Part shown: positions 60,173 through 64,000 of the stretch, in pieces | Position numbering within the stretch: position 1 is the first letter of the stretch | How the letters are laid out: every line of letters begins with the position of its first letter | Assembly (NCBI RefSeq): GCF_900128905.1 | Contig: NZ_FQTV01000002.1 | Location: forward strand, 310,001-374,000 | Direction of reading: 5' to 3' | DNA: 64,000 nt | DNA from: Bacteroides luti | GTDB taxonomy: Bacteria > Bacteroidota > Bacteroidia > Bacteroidales > Bacteroidaceae | The notes under the pieces: model-generated | Database searches by the model: none | The model's input: only the letters and a program-made list of their open reading frames with translations | What the model was told of the DNA's origin: nothing | Translations under genes and position numbers: made by a program

Positions 60173-62823
60173 TGAGAATAAAGCATCTTCTTTTACTGAC
60201 TCTTTTGGTTTGCCTGAACGTGCAGGCCAAGACGAAAGGTCAGCAAACGGCCTGGAACTCTCCACAAGCCGGGAACCCTATTATACCGGGATACTTTGCA
60301 GACCCAACCGTTAGAAAGTTTGGCGATACTTATTATATTTATGCCACAACAGACGGAAATGGCGGTGGCCTTGGACCTTCTCAGGTATGGGTTTCCAAAG
60401 ATTTTGTAAACTGGACCATTATGCCGATGAACTGGCCAACTACCTATCATATCTGGGCTCCGGATGTAATGAAAGGTAAGGATGGCAAGTTTTATATTTA
60501 TTATTGCGAACCGTGTAAGGTTTATACCGGTGTGTCTGAAACGCCGCGCGGACCGTGGAAGAACTATCTTGGCAATGATACTACCGTTTTTGTGCCTGAC
60601 AGGTTTGTAAAAAACGTAATCACTCTCGACGGACAATCTTTTGTTGACGATGATGGCTCTACTTACCTTTATTGGGGAACATGGGGCATCTACAAAGATT
60701 TTGGATGTGGGGTTGGCAAACTGACTCCCGATTTGAAAGGTTTCTCCGACAAAAGGATTATTCCTAATACTCAGGTTACGGACTTTTTTGAAGCTCCGTT
60801 TATGATTAAAAAGGATGGAATCTATTATTTTACTTATTCATCAGGGCATTGCGAAGATCATACTTACAGAGTGCAGTATGCAACAAGTAAAACCGGACCG
60901 ATGGGGCCTTTTGTCTATGCTAAGAATAATCCAATTCTGGCAACAAATGCTGATAGTACCATTCATGGACCGGGGCATCACAGTATTCTTCAGGAAGGAG
61001 ATAATTATTATATTGTCTATCACCGCCACAATATTCCTTGCTCTACAAGAGGTATGCACAGACAGATTGCTGTCGATAAACTGATCTTTACGAAAGACGG
61101 ACAGATAGAAAAAGTAGCAGCCGGGCACAGTGGTATTGGTTATCTGCAACCTTCAACCAATCCATTCCCAAATGTAGCTCTAGGCAAAAAGGTTAAAGCA
61201 TCTTCTTATTATGGAGAATCGTTTAAACCCGAATATGCTGTCGATGATAATAACGCAACTCTTTGGCGTCCAAGAACCAGTGGCAAGGAATGGATTGAGA
61301 TTGATTTGGAAAGAGAATATGATATCCGTAGGATATGGACGCAGTTTGAGTATCCTACTTCTTATTATCAATACATGATTGAAACGTCTGTTGATGGAAA
61401 GCAATGGAGTATATTTTCTGATAAACGTAACAATAAACTTGCCGGAAGTCCAATGACTGATTTCGGTGAGGCTCGTGCCCGCTATGTCAGGTTAACTGTT
61501 ACTGGAAGTGAAAAGACCGGAATGATAGGAGCTATCTGGAATATTAAAATATTTGAGGGAAGCAAGATGGACCCTCCTCAGAAGTTGGTACAGGTTACAC
61601 CGTCATCTTTCGTAAAAAAGGTTTGTGACAAAACGAATAAAGAGTATAACTGTTGGGAAAATAACAACGGAATGTTGGCTGGAAGCTTTATCGCAAACGG
61701 AAATATTTCAATGATTGAAAAAGAGAGTAGGGGAGCTATTCATATTCCTGCAAATGCTTGGTTGGAGTCTATGTTTACCATGCCTCAAAGCTTCTATACA
61801 TCACAACCATACACCGTTTCTTATCATGTTTACGGAACGATGAAAGAGGTGCTGAATAAGATTGTAAGCTGGGATTCTAAACAATCAAAGAGTCTGGCAT
61901 CCCTCAAGAATAAAGAAACAAAAGCCTCAGCATGGCATTATGTATCTCTTACTTCTGATGGGAAAAAGGAATCTGTTTATATGGATAATGTACTTGTTTC
62001 TTTGGGCAAAGCAGCGAAGACGAGTAAGAAATGCCAGAAGCTAGTGATTGAAGGAGGAGAAAATGGAGTTATTATCTCCGATCTCAGGATTTACAACTGG
62101 CAGTTGGCTGTGCCAGAGATTATGTTCGACGCATCATTGCAGGATGAGGCTCCGGTTAAACCAGTCTCAATAAATAAAGAAATGCTTGTCGATATCAATG
62201 CTGATAATTATATGCCCGGAGTTTCACTTCGACAGATAGAAAACAGACAAGGTACCAAGGGAGGATTCAGATCACTTGCTTCTCCAATTTCCGTTGAACG
62301 GAAAAATAACCGTTTGGCATTTGCTTTTAATGGTGCACAAGAGTTCCAGTCAAGCTTTCAGTTACCAGAGTCTTTCTCGGACAATTCACCATATTCCATT
62401 ACGGCATGGGTGCTGAATCCGGAAGTTGAAGTCAACGAATGTATTATCGATCTGATTCCTGCGCAAGGCGAACTGGAAAAAATTGCTTTCGGATGGGGAG
62501 CAGAACCTCGTAACGGAGTAATCTGTCACAATGGTTGGTTCGAAGATTCGGGTATTCCAGAATTGAAAGGCTCGGGAGAATGGAAACATATTGCCATTAC
62601 TTACGATGGTTATATGGAGAAGATTTTTATTGATGGCAAGCTGGTTAAACAGAAAGATATTGTGTTGCGATTGCCACGAAGCCCGTATGTTACACTTGGA
62701 CGAACTGCTGAACATGAATGGCCGTTTGCCGGATGGCTTCACTCACTGAAAGTATATAACTATACTTTGAATGAAACAGATATTACAACCGAATTTACTT
62801 CGGATAAGCGTAAAGTGGATTAA
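60172..62823 (+). CDS. GH43 - F5/8C - LamG modular arabinofuranosidase-like enzyme
   Basis: An 883-residue exported protein. Residues about 30-325 form GH43 with Asp44 (YFADPTV), Asp153 (TLDGQSF) and Glu207 (FFEAPF). Residues about 335-465 form an F5/8C (CBM32-like) module (NVALGKKVKASSYYGES, then WIEIDLEREYDIRRI). Two LamG-like sandwiches follow (about 490-640 and 690-880, the second ending KVYNYTLNETDI). It probably removes alpha-L-arabinofuranose or xylose from a complex glycan, the extra modules binding it. The start overlaps the GH97 stop as TAATG, so the two are coupled. Confidence 0.9.
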   Translation: MRIKHLLLLTLLVCLNVQAKTKGQQTAWNSPQAGNPIIPGYFADPTVRKFGDTYYIYATTDGNGGGLGPSQVWVSKDFVNWTIMPMNWPTTYHIWAPDVMKGKDGKFYIYYCEPCKVYTGVSETPRGPWKNYLGNDTTVFVPDRFVKNVITLDGQSFVDDDGSTYLYWGTWGIYKDFGCGVGKLTPDLKGFSDKRIIPNTQVTDFFEAPFMIKKDGIYYFTYSSGHCEDHTYRVQYATSKTGPMGPFVYAKNNPILATNADSTIHGPGHHSILQEGDNYYIVYHRHNIPCSTRGMHRQIAVDKLIFTKDGQIEKVAAGHSGIGYLQPSTNPFPNVALGKKVKASSYYGESFKPEYAVDDNNATLWRPRTSGKEWIEIDLEREYDIRRIWTQFEYPTSYYQYMIETSVDGKQWSIFSDKRNNKLAGSPMTDFGEARARYVRLTVTGSEKTGMIGAIWNIKIFEGSKMDPPQKLVQVTPSSFVKKVCDKTNKEYNCWENNNGMLAGSFIANGNISMIEKESRGAIHIPANAWLESMFTMPQSFYTSQPYTVSYHVYGTMKEVLNKIVSWDSKQSKSLASLKNKETKASAWHYVSLTSDGKKESVYMDNVLVSLGKAAKTSKKCQKLVIEGGENGVIISDLRIYNWQLAVPEIMFDASLQDEAPVKPVSINKEMLVDINADNYMPGVSLRQIENRQGTKGGFRSLASPISVERKNNRLAFAFNGAQEFQSSFQLPESFSDNSPYSITAWVLNPEVEVNECIIDLIPAQGELEKIAFGWGAEPRNGVICHNGWFEDSGIPELKGSGEWKHIAITYDGYMEKIFIDGKLVKQKDIVLRLPRSPYVTLGRTAEHEWPFAGWLHSLKVYNYTLNETDITTEFTSDKRKVD

Positions 62824-62975
62824 ATTGAGCTATAATTAGAATAATATTATTCTGATACGCGAAAATATTTGATTACTTTTATGCCTTTTAAAAGTAGAGG
62901 TTATAATGATATAGAGTATTCTTCTTGAATGAAAATAATTAGATTAAGATGATGATAGTGAACAAAGAGTATGCT

Positions 62976-63008
62976 GCTTTGAGCTCTTGTTAAAATGGAA
63001 CTCAAAGC
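62976..63008. promoter_or_regulatory. Perfect 8-bp inverted repeat, possible hairpin
   Basis: GCTTTGAG (62976-62983) and CTCAAAGC (63001-63008) with a 17-nt loop, 150 bp after the GH43 stop. There is no T run, so it is a poor terminator. Confidence 0.4.
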
Positions 63009-63084
63009 TAGCTTACCCCAAAACCGGGATTAAGTAAAAAGAACTTTTCAGTTAAATTCTCTATAGAAGTTGTTTTTGGAAAAA

Positions 63085-63138
63085 GGTGTACGCCTATTAA
63101 AATTATACTCTACTCTAAACAGATATAAGGTGTACACC
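63085..63138. promoter_or_regulatory. Two GGTGTACACC-type palindromes upstream of the GH127 gene
   Basis: GGTGTACGCC (63085-63094) and the perfect palindrome GGTGTACACC (63129-63138) are 44 bp apart and 90 bp before the GH127 start. They may be binding sites for a regulator. The rest of 62824-63227 holds no gene. Confidence 0.5.
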
Positions 63139-63227
63139 TTTATGATAAAACAACGCCAGTAGATTACTTAACTAACAAGATAAAGCACATTAGATAACGA
63201 TTGATAATAAACAAATACTGAAGAACC

Positions 63228-64000
63228 ATGAAAAAACAATTAGCCGTAGCACTATTAAGTCTGAGCATAGCAATGCAGGCACAGATTAAACAAAGTGGCG
63301 GATATCCAATTACTCCAGTACCTTTTACATCGGTTAAGGTAACAGATTCCTTTTGGGGACAGCGTCTTAAGGCGAGCCGTGAAGTGACTATTCCTTTGGC
63401 ATTCAAGAAATGCGAAGAAACAGGGCGGTATGAAAACTTTGTAAAGGCTGCTCATCCTAGTGAATCTTATAAGGTGGAAGGTTTCTCTTTCGATGATACC
63501 GACGTCTATAAAACGATAGAAGGAGCAAGTTACTCCATGCAGACTTTTCCCAATAAAAAGTTGGCTAAATATATTGATAGTGTATTGGTTATTGTTGCAG
63601 CAGCACAGGAACCGGATGGTTATCTTTACACCTCACGCACTATGAACCCTAAGCATCCTCACGAATGGGCTGGTAGCAAACGTTGGGAAAAGGAAGAAGT
63701 ACTTAGTCATGAATTATACAATCTTGGACACATGATTGAGGGTGCCATTGCTCACTATCAGGCTACAGGAAAAAGAAACTTCCTTGATATTGCCATAAAA
63801 TACGCGGATTGTGCGGAAAGATCCATTGGAGATAAACCGGGACAGGTTACTGTTGTGCCGGGACATCAGATTGCAGAAATGGCGCTTGCCAAACTTTATG
63901 TGCTAACCGGACAAAAGAAATATATAAATCTGGCTAAGTTCTTACTGGATAAACGTGGATATACAGAAAATAAAGAAGTGTACAATCAGGCATATAAACC
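63228..64000 (+). CDS. GH127 beta-L-arabinofuranosidase-like enzyme, 5' part
   Basis: The gene begins at ATG 63228 and is open to the window edge, with 257 codons visible. A signal peptide (MKKQLAVALLSLSIAMQA) precedes a GH127-type (DUF1680) barrel: FTSVKVTDSFWGQRLKASR, then EGASYSMQ and SHELYNLGHMIEGAIAHY, which are typical of the family. In Bifidobacterium the founding member HypBA1 removes beta-L-arabinofuranose from hydroxyproline-linked oligosaccharides. The zinc-bound catalytic cysteine lies in the part outside the window, so activity cannot be judged. It follows the GH43 gene by 404 bp and may have its own promoter. Confidence 0.85.
   Translation, partial: MKKQLAVALLSLSIAMQAQIKQSGGYPITPVPFTSVKVTDSFWGQRLKASREVTIPLAFKKCEETGRYENFVKAAHPSESYKVEGFSFDDTDVYKTIEGASYSMQTFPNKKLAKYIDSVLVIVAAAQEPDGYLYTSRTMNPKHPHEWAGSKRWEKEEVLSHELYNLGHMIEGAIAHYQATGKRNFLDIAIKYADCAERSIGDKPGQVTVVPGHQIAEMALAKLYVLTGQKKYINLAKFLLDKRGYTENKEVYNQAYK

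Overview
The window is about 64 kb of low-GC chromosome from a member of the Bacteroidales, most likely Bacteroides. The signs are repeated matches to the Bacteroides -7 promoter element (TAnnTTTG) upstream of genes, no Shine-Dalgarno dependence, a hybrid two-component system with an AraC output, a GPH transporter-GH10-GH43 xylan cluster, a DUF5103 plug-like protein and a BT4734/VapE-type protein. I saw no rRNA, tRNA or CRISPR array.

Layout. (1) 1-14.9 kb is mostly core: the end of a pyruvate/oxaloacetate carboxyltransferase gene, a T9SS-plug-like protein and mtgA, an OmpA lipoprotein, a MATE exporter, a TauE/SafE-DUF1634 pair, a fused trehalose synthase/phosphatase facing a GH15 enzyme, and an anaerobic sulfatase-maturase gene followed by three acetyltransferases and a CDP-alcohol phosphatidyltransferase. 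(2) 15.1-19.8 kb is a TetR-EmrA-EmrB-TolC efflux operon. (3) 19.8-26.5 kb is a xylan block: AraC regulator, GPH symporter, GH10 lipoprotein xylanase, cytoplasmic GH43 (Xsa type) and a GH39 xylosidase. (4) 26.6-28.2 kb holds small conserved genes. (5) 28.2-37.6 kb is an accessory island. It has an HU-like/VapE element bounded by about 130-bp inverted repeats, an Mrr-like nuclease, a chimeric scar joining an ABC-transporter gene fragment to a second VapE remnant, a leucine-rich-repeat protein with a TIR/SEFIR domain, and a Fic protein with an out-of-frame 11-bp repeat. (6) 37.6-45.0 kb is a carbohydrate cassette with visibly higher GC: DUF1593 protein, a kinase-less propeller-AraC regulator and an enzyme with three GH43 domains. 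(7) 45.4-48.9 kb encodes a heterodimeric ABC exporter. (8) 49.0-64 kb is a polysaccharide utilisation locus with an HTCS regulator, a DUF6055 HExxH protein, a GH97-zincin fusion, a GH43-F5/8C-LamG enzyme and the start of a GH127 gene. It continues past the window, and no SusC/SusD pair is visible here.

How it fits together. The organism looks like a plant-glycan degrader. One cluster handles xylan. The last locus combines predicted alpha-galactosidase, alpha- and beta-L-arabinofuranosidase and two HExxH domains, which would suit a hydroxyproline-rich plant glycoprotein such as extensin; that is an inference. The most novel-looking material is the VapE element. Its ends carry a hairpin whose stem covaries between two copies. 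Four 23-bp-spaced palindromes lie just downstream of its promoter, and a second array with the same copy number and period but a different core precedes the trehalose gene. The LRR-TIR protein between the VapE remnant and the Fic gene is a plausible defence protein.
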